A DNA stretch of 64,000 nt, taken from positions 1,184,001 to 1,248,000 of the forward strand of contig NC_008700.1 in the NCBI RefSeq assembly GCF_000015245.1. The letters run 5' to 3'. The translations under genes were made by a program, and so were the position numbers. Under the pieces are notes generated by a model, which worked only from the letters and a program-made list of their open reading frames with translations, was not told the origin of the DNA and ran no database searches. Shown piece by piece: positions 32,848 to 41,673 of the stretch. The number at the start of each line of letters is the position of its first letter. Positions within the stretch are counted from its first letter, which is position 1. The DNA comes from Shewanella amazonensis SB2B. GTDB lineage: Bacteria > Pseudomonadota > Gammaproteobacteria > Enterobacterales > Shewanellaceae.

Positions 32848-33690
32848 ATGTCGAACGAGCACCAGCTTTTGGTCGGATTGCTGAAAAAGCTGAAGGACGA
32901 TGCCCTGATTTTGCCAACCTTGCCTGAAGTCGCTATGAGAGTTCAGGAAGTGGTGGGAAGGCCCGATTCCAGTCTTAAACAGGTTGCAGAAATTATTGGT
33001 CAGGATGCTGCCATTTCTGCCCGTATCATTAAAGTGGCCAACAGCGCCCTTTATAGCCGTGGTGTACCGGCAGAAAACATCAATTCAGCCGTTACTCGCA
33101 TCGGTCTCACTCAAATAAAATCCATTGCGACTTCTGTGGCCATGGAGCAGCTGTTTATCTCCACCAATGAAATGGTGTGGGAAGTCATGGATGAAGTGTG
33201 GCGTACCTCCATTGATGTGACCGCTGCCGCCTGTTCGTTGCTGCAGATATACAACAAAAAGCATCCGGGCAGTGGTCTGAATTACGACACCCTGACACTG
33301 GCGGGGCTGGTACACAATATTGGCGCCCTGCCGGTACTGACAGAGGCAGAAGCCCATCCTGAGATGTTCACCACCATAGAGCACCTGCGCTCACTGGTGC
33401 GCAAGATGCAGGGCCCCATCGGCCGTGCGGTACTCAAGAGTTGGGACTTTGCGCCTGAGGTGATGGAAGTGGTCGAACGCTGGGCAGATTTGCCTTATTT
33501 GGGCGATCATGTCAGTTATCTCGATTTTATTCGCGCAGCCGCCTTCTACACGGGTGAGCTCAGGGCGGGCAATGAACTTGAACAGCGTTTGGACGTATTT
33601 GTAAAACGCGGCCTGCCGGTGAGCCCGGAAGATTTGGGCAGCGATGCCTTCCTTGACAGTTATCATTCCATCAAGGCAAGTTACGAGTAA
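32848..33690 (+). CDS. HDOD domain signalling protein
   Basis: A 280-residue protein consisting mainly of an HDOD domain (about 20-215), recognisable from LPTLPEVAMRVQEVVG, IIGQDAAISARIIKVANSA and LAGLVHNIGALPVL. HDOD proteins resemble HD phosphohydrolases but lack the metal-binding set and act as protein-interaction regulators of motility, cell cycle or c-di-GMP signalling. The ATG at 32848 has GGGAG five bases upstream. It lies 86 bases before a GGDEF-EAL gene on the same strand, so the two may share regulation. Confidence 0.88.
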   Translation: MSNEHQLLVGLLKKLKDDALILPTLPEVAMRVQEVVGRPDSSLKQVAEIIGQDAAISARIIKVANSALYSRGVPAENINSAVTRIGLTQIKSIATSVAMEQLFISTNEMVWEVMDEVWRTSIDVTAAACSLLQIYNKKHPGSGLNYDTLTLAGLVHNIGALPVLTEAEAHPEMFTTIEHLRSLVRKMQGPIGRAVLKSWDFAPEVMEVVERWADLPYLGDHVSYLDFIRAAAFYTGELRAGNELEQRLDVFVKRGLPVSPEDLGSDAFLDSYHSIKASYE

Positions 33691-33776
33691 TACGGGCCGG
33701 GGCAGGGGTCACTCTGCCATGGATCAGGCCCCGTTCTATTCTCAAGCTAAGGAGGCGCAGTGTTAAGGTCTAGCCC

Positions 33777-35261
33777 ATGGTTTATCTGATTGCCTTCCTG
33801 GCTGCCTGCTTATTCTTACTGGCGTGGCTTTGGTATCGCTACTCGCGCAGTACTGAGTTGTTTCTTCATCGTCTTACGCAGGAGTTGCTCAGTAAAGGCG
33901 AGCAGCGCCAGCCCCTGATGTTGACTGATATCCCTGAGTCTTTTTCAGCCCTGGTTCAGGCGATTCAGCATGTATTGCTGCATACACCGTTGCATACCAC
34001 CAAGGATAAGCTTACCGGCTTGCCCAATCGGGTTGGTTTCAAGCGGGCCATTACCCACTCCATGCCGCTCACATCCGGCACCCTGGTATTAATAGATCTC
34101 TATCGTTTCCGCTACGTAAACGATCTGTTCGGTTTCGCTTTTGGCGATACCCTGCTGCAATTATTTGCCGACCGTTTACGTTTAATGCCGAAAAAGCCCC
34201 GCCAGATGGCGCGCATGAATGGCGATGAATTTTTGCTCTATTTCGACACCTGTCTGGACGAAAAAGGGCTGTTGGAGATTAAGCAACTGTTGCAGCAGCC
34301 CTTCAGTATTCAGGACACCCCTGTCTCGGTCAGATTACAAATGGGGTATGTGCAACTGGCACAGCACCATGCAGATGTCAGCCAAATGCTCAGGCGCGCC
34401 GATCTGGCACTTAAGCGTGCCCGCAGCGACAAAGATATGCTGGCGGCTTATCAACAGGACGACGATATCAGTCAACGTCGTGAACTTTTTATTATCAACA
34501 GCTTGCCAAAGGCGTTGGCGCATAATCAATTGTATCTGGTATACCAGCCCAAAGAATCGCTGCACCACGGTGGCTGTGAGCAGGTCGAGGCGCTTATCCG
34601 TTGGGAACATCCTGATCTGGGATTGATATCTCCCGCCGAGTTTATTCCGCTGGCAGAATATGCGGGAATGATCGATTTGGTCAGTGCCTGGGCACTGGAG
34701 CAAGTGTTGATGCAGCAGGTGCGCTGGCGCGCCGAAGGCATACATATTAGGGTGGCGGTGAATCTGTCGGTGGAGGATATGCAGGAAGGCAATCTGCCCA
34801 CGATGGTACAGGCAGCGCTGGCGCGTTATCAGCTGCCCGGTGAGGTCTTGGCGCTGGAAATCACTGAAAGTACCCTGATGTCCAATTTGGCCCGCGCCAC
34901 TGAAAATATCGTCAAGCTCAGGGAAATGGGGGTGAAGGTCGCCATTGATGACTTTGGCACAGGTCACTCTTCACTGGCCTACCTCAAAGACTTGCCTGCT
35001 GATGAGGTGAAAATCGACCGTGCGTTCCTCGATGGCATCATGGAACAAGAGCGTGCACGCAATATTATGACCACCAGCATCCAGCTGGCCAAGCGCCTTG
35101 GTTTTGAGGTGACGGTTGAGGGCGTGGAATCCGATGCCCTTCGCAAAATGTTGGCTGCCATGGGCGCCGATAATATTCAGGGGCAATATTTCGCCAGGCC
35201 GATGCGGGCATTGGAGCTGGAAATGGACCTGCGGCGGCTTGGCATTGCCAGACGTGCCTGA
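33777..35261 (+). CDS. membrane-anchored GGDEF-EAL protein, probable c-di-GMP phosphodiesterase
   Basis: A 494-residue protein with one N-terminal membrane helix (about 3-21), a GGDEF domain (about 75-225) and an EAL domain (about 240-490). The cyclase signature is MNGDEF instead of GGDEF, so synthesis activity is doubtful. The EAL domain keeps its catalytic set: VEALIRWEHP, EITEST, IDDFGTGHSSLAYL and TVEGVES. Net activity is therefore likely c-di-GMP hydrolysis, with the degenerate domain regulatory. AAGG lies eight bases before the ATG; upstream in-frame codons are stopped. Confidence 0.92.
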   Translation: MVYLIAFLAACLFLLAWLWYRYSRSTELFLHRLTQELLSKGEQRQPLMLTDIPESFSALVQAIQHVLLHTPLHTTKDKLTGLPNRVGFKRAITHSMPLTSGTLVLIDLYRFRYVNDLFGFAFGDTLLQLFADRLRLMPKKPRQMARMNGDEFLLYFDTCLDEKGLLEIKQLLQQPFSIQDTPVSVRLQMGYVQLAQHHADVSQMLRRADLALKRARSDKDMLAAYQQDDDISQRRELFIINSLPKALAHNQLYLVYQPKESLHHGGCEQVEALIRWEHPDLGLISPAEFIPLAEYAGMIDLVSAWALEQVLMQQVRWRAEGIHIRVAVNLSVEDMQEGNLPTMVQAALARYQLPGEVLALEITESTLMSNLARATENIVKLREMGVKVAIDDFGTGHSSLAYLKDLPADEVKIDRAFLDGIMEQERARNIMTTSIQLAKRLGFEVTVEGVESDALRKMLAAMGADNIQGQYFARPMRALELEMDLRRLGIARRA

Positions 35262-35684
35262 TTAAGCTTCCAGTAAGCTTGCCATCAGTTGTGCTGGCAT
35301 GGGGGTGAGTTGGCGTTGCTGGTTCAAACAGACCATTTCGATATAGCCGCTCACAGCCGGACGTGAACCTCCTTCGCGCCAGATTTCCTGCTGCCACAGG
35401 GTGCGGTACTTACTTTCAATCAGTACCCGGCTTCTAACCTCCACGATGTCGGCGAATTCAACGCCTTCGTTGCACACCATGTCACAGCGATACACAGCAA
35501 AGCCCAATCCCTGCTCAAGCCACAGGCGACGCAGTTCATTTGCGCCTATTACCTGCTCTCTGGCCCGCTCAAAGTACTTGATGAAGTTGGCGTGATACAC
35601 CACGCCGGAGAAATCGGTATCTTCGTAAAAAATCTGTACCGGATAACTGTGGCATCTGGCTTGGCTGAAATCAGGTTGTGACAT
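35262..35684 (-). CDS. YbgC/4-hydroxybenzoyl-CoA type acyl-CoA thioesterase
   Basis: A 140-residue hot-dog fold enzyme. The segment YEDTDFSGVVYHANFIKYF near residue 20 contains the catalytic aspartate and substrate loop of the YbgC/4HBT family. These enzymes hydrolyse short-chain or phospholipid-linked acyl-CoA thioesters in the cytoplasm. Unlike classical ybgC, it is not next to tolQRA, so its physiological role may differ. It is convergent with the GGDEF-EAL gene, with adjacent stops. Confidence 0.88.
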   Translation of the reverse strand: MSQPDFSQARCHSYPVQIFYEDTDFSGVVYHANFIKYFERAREQVIGANELRRLWLEQGLGFAVYRCDMVCNEGVEFADIVEVRSRVLIESKYRTLWQQEIWREGGSRPAVSGYIEMVCLNQQRQLTPMPAQLMASLLEA

Positions 35685-35711
35685 GAAGGGCTCGCAGTGT
35701 GAAAAACTGGC

Positions 35712-36491
35712 TCAGTTTACCCCGCCGGCAGTTTTTCTCAAACCCTCTGGGGCGGATGTGACACCGGCAATCAGGCTGTGGTATTCGCCGCTGGCCTTAA
35801 GTTGTCTCAGGCCTTTGTCCAGTGCATCAGCCAGGGCCGGTGAGTCAGGATTATGTTTATCGAATGCCAGAAACAGCTCGCTGCTGTGATTGGCCATTAC
35901 GGCACGCACTTCACCGCTGACCCCCATGGTATAGAGAAACTGGGCGGCGACTCTGTCATACATCACCACGGCATCGACCTTGTCGGTCAGCAGCAGATTA
36001 ATCAGCTGATACTGGTTATCGACGATTTTCAGCACCATGTTGGGCAGCCTGTCAAACTCATCGCCATATTCATAGCCCCTGACTATGCCCACGCGGGTGT
36101 CTTTCGGAAGAGACCATTTGTCTTTCGCCAAGGGGGCATTGCGGCTTAGCTGATAGAAAGAGGCGGTAGCAACAAACAGGGGCTCTTCACCAAACCAAAA
36201 GCGCTCGCGGGTGTTTTGTTGCATTGCCACGTTAAACACCGCATTCACCTTGCCTTGTTCGGTGAGGATCAGCCCCCGATTGTACGGCACCACCAGGGTG
36301 TCAACATAGATACCTTCGAGGGCGAATGCTTTGGCTATCAGGCGGTGAGATAACCCTTCACCGGCGGCATCGGCAAAAGGAGGCCAGCTGTCTTCGGCGG
36401 CGAGTCGGATGCTGGTTTCGTTACTGCTGACCATGGTGGAAAACAGCAAAAAAACGATAGACATTACTGAGCGTAGACACGGCCGGTTCAT
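35712..36491 (-). CDS. periplasmic family-3 solute-binding protein
   Basis: A 259-residue protein with an N-terminal signal peptide (hydrophobic MSIVFLLFSTMV) followed by the amino-acid-type binding fold, with AAEDSWPPFAD at the mature start and GIVRGYEYGDEFDRL in the second lobe. No permease or ATPase gene is adjacent, so it may be an orphan or signalling binding protein, a common situation in Shewanella. The ligand is unknown. AGGGA lies before the ATG. Confidence 0.85.
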   Translation of the reverse strand: MNRPCLRSVMSIVFLLFSTMVSSNETSIRLAAEDSWPPFADAAGEGLSHRLIAKAFALEGIYVDTLVVPYNRGLILTEQGKVNAVFNVAMQQNTRERFWFGEEPLFVATASFYQLSRNAPLAKDKWSLPKDTRVGIVRGYEYGDEFDRLPNMVLKIVDNQYQLINLLLTDKVDAVVMYDRVAAQFLYTMGVSGEVRAVMANHSSELFLAFDKHNPDSPALADALDKGLRQLKASGEYHSLIAGVTSAPEGLRKTAGGVN

Positions 36492-36892
36492 TAGCTTCCC
36501 TCTGATGGAACTCCCTGTTTTGCTGGCTATTGTACGTTATGTAATGGCAAAGCAACAGACAGGATGGTCATGAAGGATTTGCCGTCTCACGTACTGAAAA
36601 ATGCATTTTTATTGGTTTGGTTTGTATTTTGAATGCTGTTCGATAAAAGCGTTTTTGTTTGTTTTTAATTTATTGTTTTATATAGATTTAATAAATTCAC
36701 ATATTAAAAAATTTACCTGATAAAACTTATGTAGGACACTCTGTTTGGCATTGCTTTTATGGTCAAAAATAACGAGGCCATATTGTGGGTTGGTGCAGTC
36801 TTTCAAAAATAATTACAGCCTCCCGCCATGAATGCTGACATCTGACCTCTGCGCAGTCAGGGGCGGCTTGATAATTTTACCCTGGATTGACT
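36492..36892. other. 401-base gap upstream of pilY1, with an AT-rich patch
   Basis: It separates two divergent genes and must hold both promoters. About 36597-36760 is markedly AT-rich compared with its surroundings. A possible 20-codon hydrophobic frame lies at 36570-36632. No terminator, RNA gene or clear operator was seen. Confidence 0.6.
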
Positions 36893-39800
36893 ATGAGTAA
36901 CGAAATTCCACCTTCAACCTTGGCTGCAGGCCTGAGGGCTTGCGCGTGCGTCAGGCCATCGGTCAGACAGATAATGGCGGGTCTAATCGGTGCAATGGCT
37001 TGCCTCTTGTGGACGCCCCTGTATGCGGATGACACGTCTTTGTATGTATATGAGTCCTCCAATCGCTCGGATGAGCGACCACAGGTGCTGGTTATCTTTG
37101 ATAACTCAGGCAGCATGGATACCACTGTATATGGTGTGAATCCATCGTTTTCCAGTGCAGACGGGGACCTGTCAGAGAGTGAACAAGTCTATTACAGCCT
37201 GGATGCGGCAGAAGCGCCGCCCAATCCGGCAAACCCCGCTGAAAAGCGCTTCTTTACCTTCAAACGCAATGCCTGTGCCAGCTCTTTTGAATTCCTTAAA
37301 GAGCAGGGTGTTTTCACGGGTTTTATGCGCCACTATGTTTACAGTGGGCAAACCGGTAGCTGGGAGGAGTTTCCCCGCAGTGACGGCGCCAGCATTCGCA
37401 TGGTGGAGTGTTTTGAAGATATTCAGGATAAAAATTACGACAACGGCAGTGTCGCCAAAGATGGTCTTCCGGTAGACGGCGAGGGTCGCCGGGGCAGTCC
37501 TTCTCCCTTTTTTCGGGTCTCCAGCGGCAGCAAGGAGGCAACCAAAGAGCTGGCGATGTCCAAGGCAAAAAATACCGGATTTGGTACCGGTAGAGTCGTC
37601 ACTCTGTACACAAAAACTTACCTTACCTGGTATCACAGCAAGAAAAAGCAGGTCAATCGAACCCGTATCGATATCGCCAAGGAAGCGGTGACTAATGTGC
37701 TGTTAACTACGCCGGGTGTGGATTTTGGTTTGGCCATTTTTAACAGTAACGTTTACGAAGGCTATGACGACGGTGGACGTATTATCGCTGGCATTAAACC
37801 TGCCACCGCCAGCAATAAAAAGGATTTGATTGAAGCCGTCGATTTACTGAAAGGGACAACCTGGACCCCGCTGTGTGAAACCCTCTACGAGGCATACCGG
37901 TATTTTTCCGGCGGTGAAGTTTGGTTTGGTGATGACGACCCTACCCTGAAACCCTATCGCGACAAAGACGCCATTGATGCAAATAGCCGCTATAAGTCGC
38001 CATTCAAGACTTGCCAGAATCGCGCTTATATCGTCTATGTGACTGATGGTGAGCCCACCCGCGACAGTAACGCCAATCAGCTGGTGTATGACTTAACCGG
38101 CGGCGTTGATGCCTATACCTCCAGCCCTGCCAGTTATTTAAGCTCGCTCTCTTCCTGGATGAACACCCAAGATGTCAACCCCAATATGACGGGGAAGCAG
38201 AGTGTATCTACTTACACCATTGGTTTCAGTCAGGGCGCAGCGTCGGCGGCTGGCCTGCTGCGTCATACTGCCGAAAAGGGCGGTGGCAAGTATTATGATG
38301 CAACCAACGTGGATGACTTGCAGAAATCACTGATGCAGGTGTTTAAAAACATTCTCGAAAAGAATGCCAGCTTCACCGCCCCCGCCGTGGCCAGCAACAA
38401 CTTCAACCGTATCCGGACCTTCGATTCCGTTTACTACTCGATGTTTTTGCCAAACCGGGGGCCACGTTGGAGCGGGAATCTCAAAAAATTCAAGGTCACC
38501 GACAGTGGCGACATCATAGATGCCAGCAAGGCCAAGGTCATTGACGGCGATGGCAATATCGCCAAGACCGCTTGCTCCCATTGGAGCAGCAGCGCTGATT
38601 GCAGCGCGGGTGACGGTAATGATGTGCGCCGTGGCGGTGCTGCCGGTATGTTGCAGCGAATGCAGGCCAGGGACCGCAATCTGTTGTCGGACGTCGGCGG
38701 GCTGAAGCCGCTGACGCTGAGCGCCGCCAGAACCAAGGCCGGTGGTGACGGTGCCCTTGCCACCTTGCTCGGGGTGGAGGAGTCAGAAGTCGCGAGCCTG
38801 ATTGACTGGGCCCGAGGTGTGGACGTGGATGACGACAATGACAACGGCGATCGCACCGAGATGCGCGCCGATGTTATGGGCGACCCCCTGCACTCCAAAC
38901 CGCTTGCCATCAACTTTGGCAGCGAGGGTTCACCGGATATTCGGGTGATAGTGGGCACCAACCACGGTGTGCTGCACATGTTTAAAGATGAAGGCACCAG
39001 TGTGTCTGAATCCTGGGCTTATCTGCCGTGGGAAATGCTGCCAAAGCAGGCCACGCTGCGGGAAAACCTGCCGTCGGGTCGCCACTCTGTGTACGGCATT
39101 GATGGCTCACCCGTCGCCTGGGTGAAAAACGGCGCTTCCGGTATTCAAAAGGCCTGGCTGTTTTTCGGTCTTCGCCGCGGTGGCGATGCCTACTATGCCC
39201 TGGATATCACCAATCCGGATGCGCCACGTTTTATGTGGCGTATTGATGGCAATAGCCCGGGAATGGATTTGCTCGGCCAAAGTTGGTCCAAGCCTGTAGT
39301 GACCTTTATCCCGGGCAGAGAGTCCAGCCCGGTTCTGATTTTGGGTGGTGGCTACAGCCCGTCAAACAAGGATATCCCCGGCGTGGGTACACCGGATAAT
39401 TTGGGTACGGCGGTGTTTATTGTGGATGCCGCGACCGGCGCTCTGGTGCACGCCTTTGGCCCCAATAATGCCGGTAACATGACTGTGATGCCCGGCATCA
39501 AAGACAGTATTCCCAACGAAGTGGCGGTACTCGATGCCAATAACGATGGCCTCACAGACCGTATCTACGCCACAGATACCGGCGGCAACGTGTGGCGCAT
39601 GGATTTACCGGGGGCCACGCCCAAAGATGCCAACAGGCGTTGGTCTGCCTTTAAGTTTGCCTCCCTTGGCGGCATGACAACAGGCTCCGACAGGCGATTT
39701 TTTGCAGCTCCCGTGGTGGCCCAAACGGCATTGAACAATACCCTGGAATACACCAGCCGTGAGAAAGGTCGCACCACCACAGTAACCACAGTCCAGACCA

Positions 39801-40441
39801 TTCCCTATGATGCCGTGGTGGTGGGCAGTGGTATTCGTCCCGCCCCTCAGGATGACCAGCGTGAAGACATGTTCTTCACCCTGCAGGACCGCAATATCGG
39901 TATAAGGTCCTTCGATGGCAGTAATAAAGACAGGCTGCCGCCATCGGCCCTGACCTTGGCGGATTTGTATGATGTCACCAGCTCGCCTCCAACCACCAAA
40001 GAAGAAGAGGTGCGTTTTGGTACGCTGCGGGGCTGGTATTACAATTTCACCCGTAAAGGCGAGAAGAGCCTGTCTGCGGGCTCCATAATCAGGGGGCGGG
40101 TGTTTTTTACCTCATACGTACCCGGCAGCGCCGGTGCTCCCGGTACCAATCAGTGTCTCATCCCGGGTAAAGGCTATCTCTATGGCTTTGATTTGCACAA
40201 GGGGACCCGGTCTTACAATCAAACCTATCTGGAAATGGGCGAAAGTGTGCCGGATACACCACAGCTTGTGGTGCCAAGCAGCGAAGCCATGTATCTGATT
40301 GGCATCGGCAAGGCGCCTGAATTGATGGTGAAAACCCGCTGTGAAGATAACAACGAACACTGTGATGGTTGCCCGCCTGGCGACGAGAAATGTATCGGTG
40401 GTGGCATGAATACCCGGAAGATTTATTACTATGCAAATTGA
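36893..40441 (+). CDS. pilY1: type IV pilus tip/assembly protein PilY1
   Basis: A 1182-residue secreted protein. The N-terminus has a long polar stretch and then a signal sequence (MAGLIGAMACLLWTPLYA). A von Willebrand A domain follows, with the MIDAS motif DNSGS at residue 70 and VTDGEP further on. The C-terminal half is the PilY1 beta-propeller, with a calcium loop at residue 881 (DANNDGLTDRIY), and the tail is cysteine-rich. PilY1 sits at the pilus tip and works in pilus assembly, adhesion and mechanosensing. The ATG at 36893 is preferred over a TTG two codons earlier. Minor pilin genes are not adjacent; tapY2 overlaps its end. Confidence 0.94.
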   Translation: MSNEIPPSTLAAGLRACACVRPSVRQIMAGLIGAMACLLWTPLYADDTSLYVYESSNRSDERPQVLVIFDNSGSMDTTVYGVNPSFSSADGDLSESEQVYYSLDAAEAPPNPANPAEKRFFTFKRNACASSFEFLKEQGVFTGFMRHYVYSGQTGSWEEFPRSDGASIRMVECFEDIQDKNYDNGSVAKDGLPVDGEGRRGSPSPFFRVSSGSKEATKELAMSKAKNTGFGTGRVVTLYTKTYLTWYHSKKKQVNRTRIDIAKEAVTNVLLTTPGVDFGLAIFNSNVYEGYDDGGRIIAGIKPATASNKKDLIEAVDLLKGTTWTPLCETLYEAYRYFSGGEVWFGDDDPTLKPYRDKDAIDANSRYKSPFKTCQNRAYIVYVTDGEPTRDSNANQLVYDLTGGVDAYTSSPASYLSSLSSWMNTQDVNPNMTGKQSVSTYTIGFSQGAASAAGLLRHTAEKGGGKYYDATNVDDLQKSLMQVFKNILEKNASFTAPAVASNNFNRIRTFDSVYYSMFLPNRGPRWSGNLKKFKVTDSGDIIDASKAKVIDGDGNIAKTACSHWSSSADCSAGDGNDVRRGGAAGMLQRMQARDRNLLSDVGGLKPLTLSAARTKAGGDGALATLLGVEESEVASLIDWARGVDVDDDNDNGDRTEMRADVMGDPLHSKPLAINFGSEGSPDIRVIVGTNHGVLHMFKDEGTSVSESWAYLPWEMLPKQATLRENLPSGRHSVYGIDGSPVAWVKNGASGIQKAWLFFGLRRGGDAYYALDITNPDAPRFMWRIDGNSPGMDLLGQSWSKPVVTFIPGRESSPVLILGGGYSPSNKDIPGVGTPDNLGTAVFIVDAATGALVHAFGPNNAGNMTVMPGIKDSIPNEVAVLDANNDGLTDRIYATDTGGNVWRMDLPGATPKDANRRWSAFKFASLGGMTTGSDRRFFAAPVVAQTALNNTLEYTSREKGRTTTVTTVQTIPYDAVVVGSGIRPAPQDDQREDMFFTLQDRNIGIRSFDGSNKDRLPPSALTLADLYDVTSSPPTTKEEEVRFGTLRGWYYNFTRKGEKSLSAGSIIRGRVFFTSYVPGSAGAPGTNQCLIPGKGYLYGFDLHKGTRSYNQTYLEMGESVPDTPQLVVPSSEAMYLIGIGKAPELMVKTRCEDNNEHCDGCPPGDEKCIGGGMNTRKIYYYAN

Positions 40442-40763
40442 CATCCCTGTTGTCGCCATGCTGGTGGCGTTGAGTTTTTCTTCCATGGCATCGGCCGCGA
40501 CAGAGGCGCCGGTGCGCGCCGAACGCGAGTCGTTCAAGTGCTTCATCAGCACCAATGTAGGTGATGGTGTGTACGACTTCAGTTGGTATGCCGCAGACAC
40601 CAGGCGCAATATGGCGGAGCTTGTGGGTCAGAGGTTGGCTAACTCTGCCATGGCTGCCAAAGGGGTCCGGGTTTACGCCAGCGAGGTTCACGAATGCGTG
40701 CCCCTGAGCCACGATTTCGCGGCCCAGAAGGCCCGGACACTGGATGAGGCAATGGCACGCTGA
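40431..40763 (+). CDS. tapY2: TapY2 family type IVa pilus-associated protein
   Basis: A 110-residue protein with a signal peptide (VVAMLVALSFSSMASA) and a small domain containing two cysteines (FKCFIS, HECVPL) that could form a disulfide. Size, position directly after pilY1 and the FKCF...DG...W pattern match the TapY2 family that accompanies PilY1 in Shewanella and relatives. Its start overlaps the pilY1 end by 11 bases, so the two are translationally linked. A short hairpin terminator follows. The molecular role is not established. Confidence 0.82.
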   Translation: MQIDIPVVAMLVALSFSSMASAATEAPVRAERESFKCFISTNVGDGVYDFSWYAADTRRNMAELVGQRLANSAMAAKGVRVYASEVHECVPLSHDFAAQKARTLDEAMAR

Positions 40764-40785
40764 GCGAAGGCGCTTCAGTGCTTTG

Positions 40786-40807
40786 GTGTGGGTATCCCAC
40801 ACGTTTT
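40786..40807 (+). terminator. terminator after pilY1-tapY2
   Basis: GTGTGGG, a TAT loop and CCCACAC are followed by GTTTT. The stem is strong but the T tract is short. Confidence 0.65.
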
Positions 40808-40819
40808 GCTGCGCCGGGC

Positions 40820-41566
40820 TCAGTTCAGCGTTGTATTCAAAGGGGAGAGGATGGCGGCCATGCTGCCATCTTCTTCCATACTCACAATGGCCTGATTGAA
40901 ATCTTCAAGCAGCTGAACGTTTCCCTCCCGCGTTTTGGACACCCCAAGATGAAACACCTCCTTTGCCAGGGGCTCACCCACAAACTCGAATTGCCCCTGA
41001 TATTCAGCCGGGCTGTGGGCGATAAGATGCTGTGCCACATTGCGGCTTATTACGATTAAATCCACCCGACCTAACAGCAGTTTGCGTAGATTCGTTTCAT
41101 CAGAGTCGGCCTCTTCAGTATGTAATTTGTTGCTGGCAATGGCCGCCGGGTTGGCATAGCCCCGGCTTATTCCAATCCGTTTGTCCTGGAGTTCTGACAA
41201 TTGATGATAGCCAATGTGGTCTTGCTTTCTGGCCATAAAAACAATTTCTGTGCCCTGCAGGGGCCTTGAATAATAGGCCCAGCTTTCCCGTTCGGCCCGA
41301 TACCACAGGCCAATAATGGCGTCGGCTTTGCCGGCTTTAATAAGCGCAGTGGCGCGAATAAAGGGATAGAATTTAAGCTCTACCTGATAGCCCCTGCGCT
41401 GCAGTGCCTCCAATACCAGAACCGCCACGGGGCCGAAATGATCCAGTGATTCAGCGTAAAAAGGGGGAAGGTCGGTGGCCACCAACGTCAGGGTTTTGGG
41501 CTCCTGCGCTATACCCCACAATGGCAGTAGCAGGCATATCAGCAAGGTTAAGCGCTTGGGCGACAT
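40820..41566 (-). CDS. periplasmic family-3 solute-binding protein
   Basis: A 248-residue protein with a signal peptide (LTLLICLLLPLWGIA) and the amino-acid-type binding fold, with VATDLPPFYAESLDHFGP at the mature N-terminus and ALIKAGKADAIIGLWY after it. No transporter subunits accompany it. It is the second such orphan in 5 kb but is not closely similar to the one at 35.7 kb. The ligand is unknown. Confidence 0.85.
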   Translation of the reverse strand: MSPKRLTLLICLLLPLWGIAQEPKTLTLVATDLPPFYAESLDHFGPVAVLVLEALQRRGYQVELKFYPFIRATALIKAGKADAIIGLWYRAERESWAYYSRPLQGTEIVFMARKQDHIGYHQLSELQDKRIGISRGYANPAAIASNKLHTEEADSDETNLRKLLLGRVDLIVISRNVAQHLIAHSPAEYQGQFEFVGEPLAKEVFHLGVSKTREGNVQLLEDFNQAIVSMEEDGSMAAILSPLNTTLN

Positions 41567-41673
41567 AAAGCGGGTTCCAGCGGCGGGAAAGGCGGCGTTG
41601 TGTCTGAGTATAGTACGCCGCGTTTCTCATGCCTCTGGCTGTTTCTGAGAAACTGTGTGGGAAAGGTTAGGGA

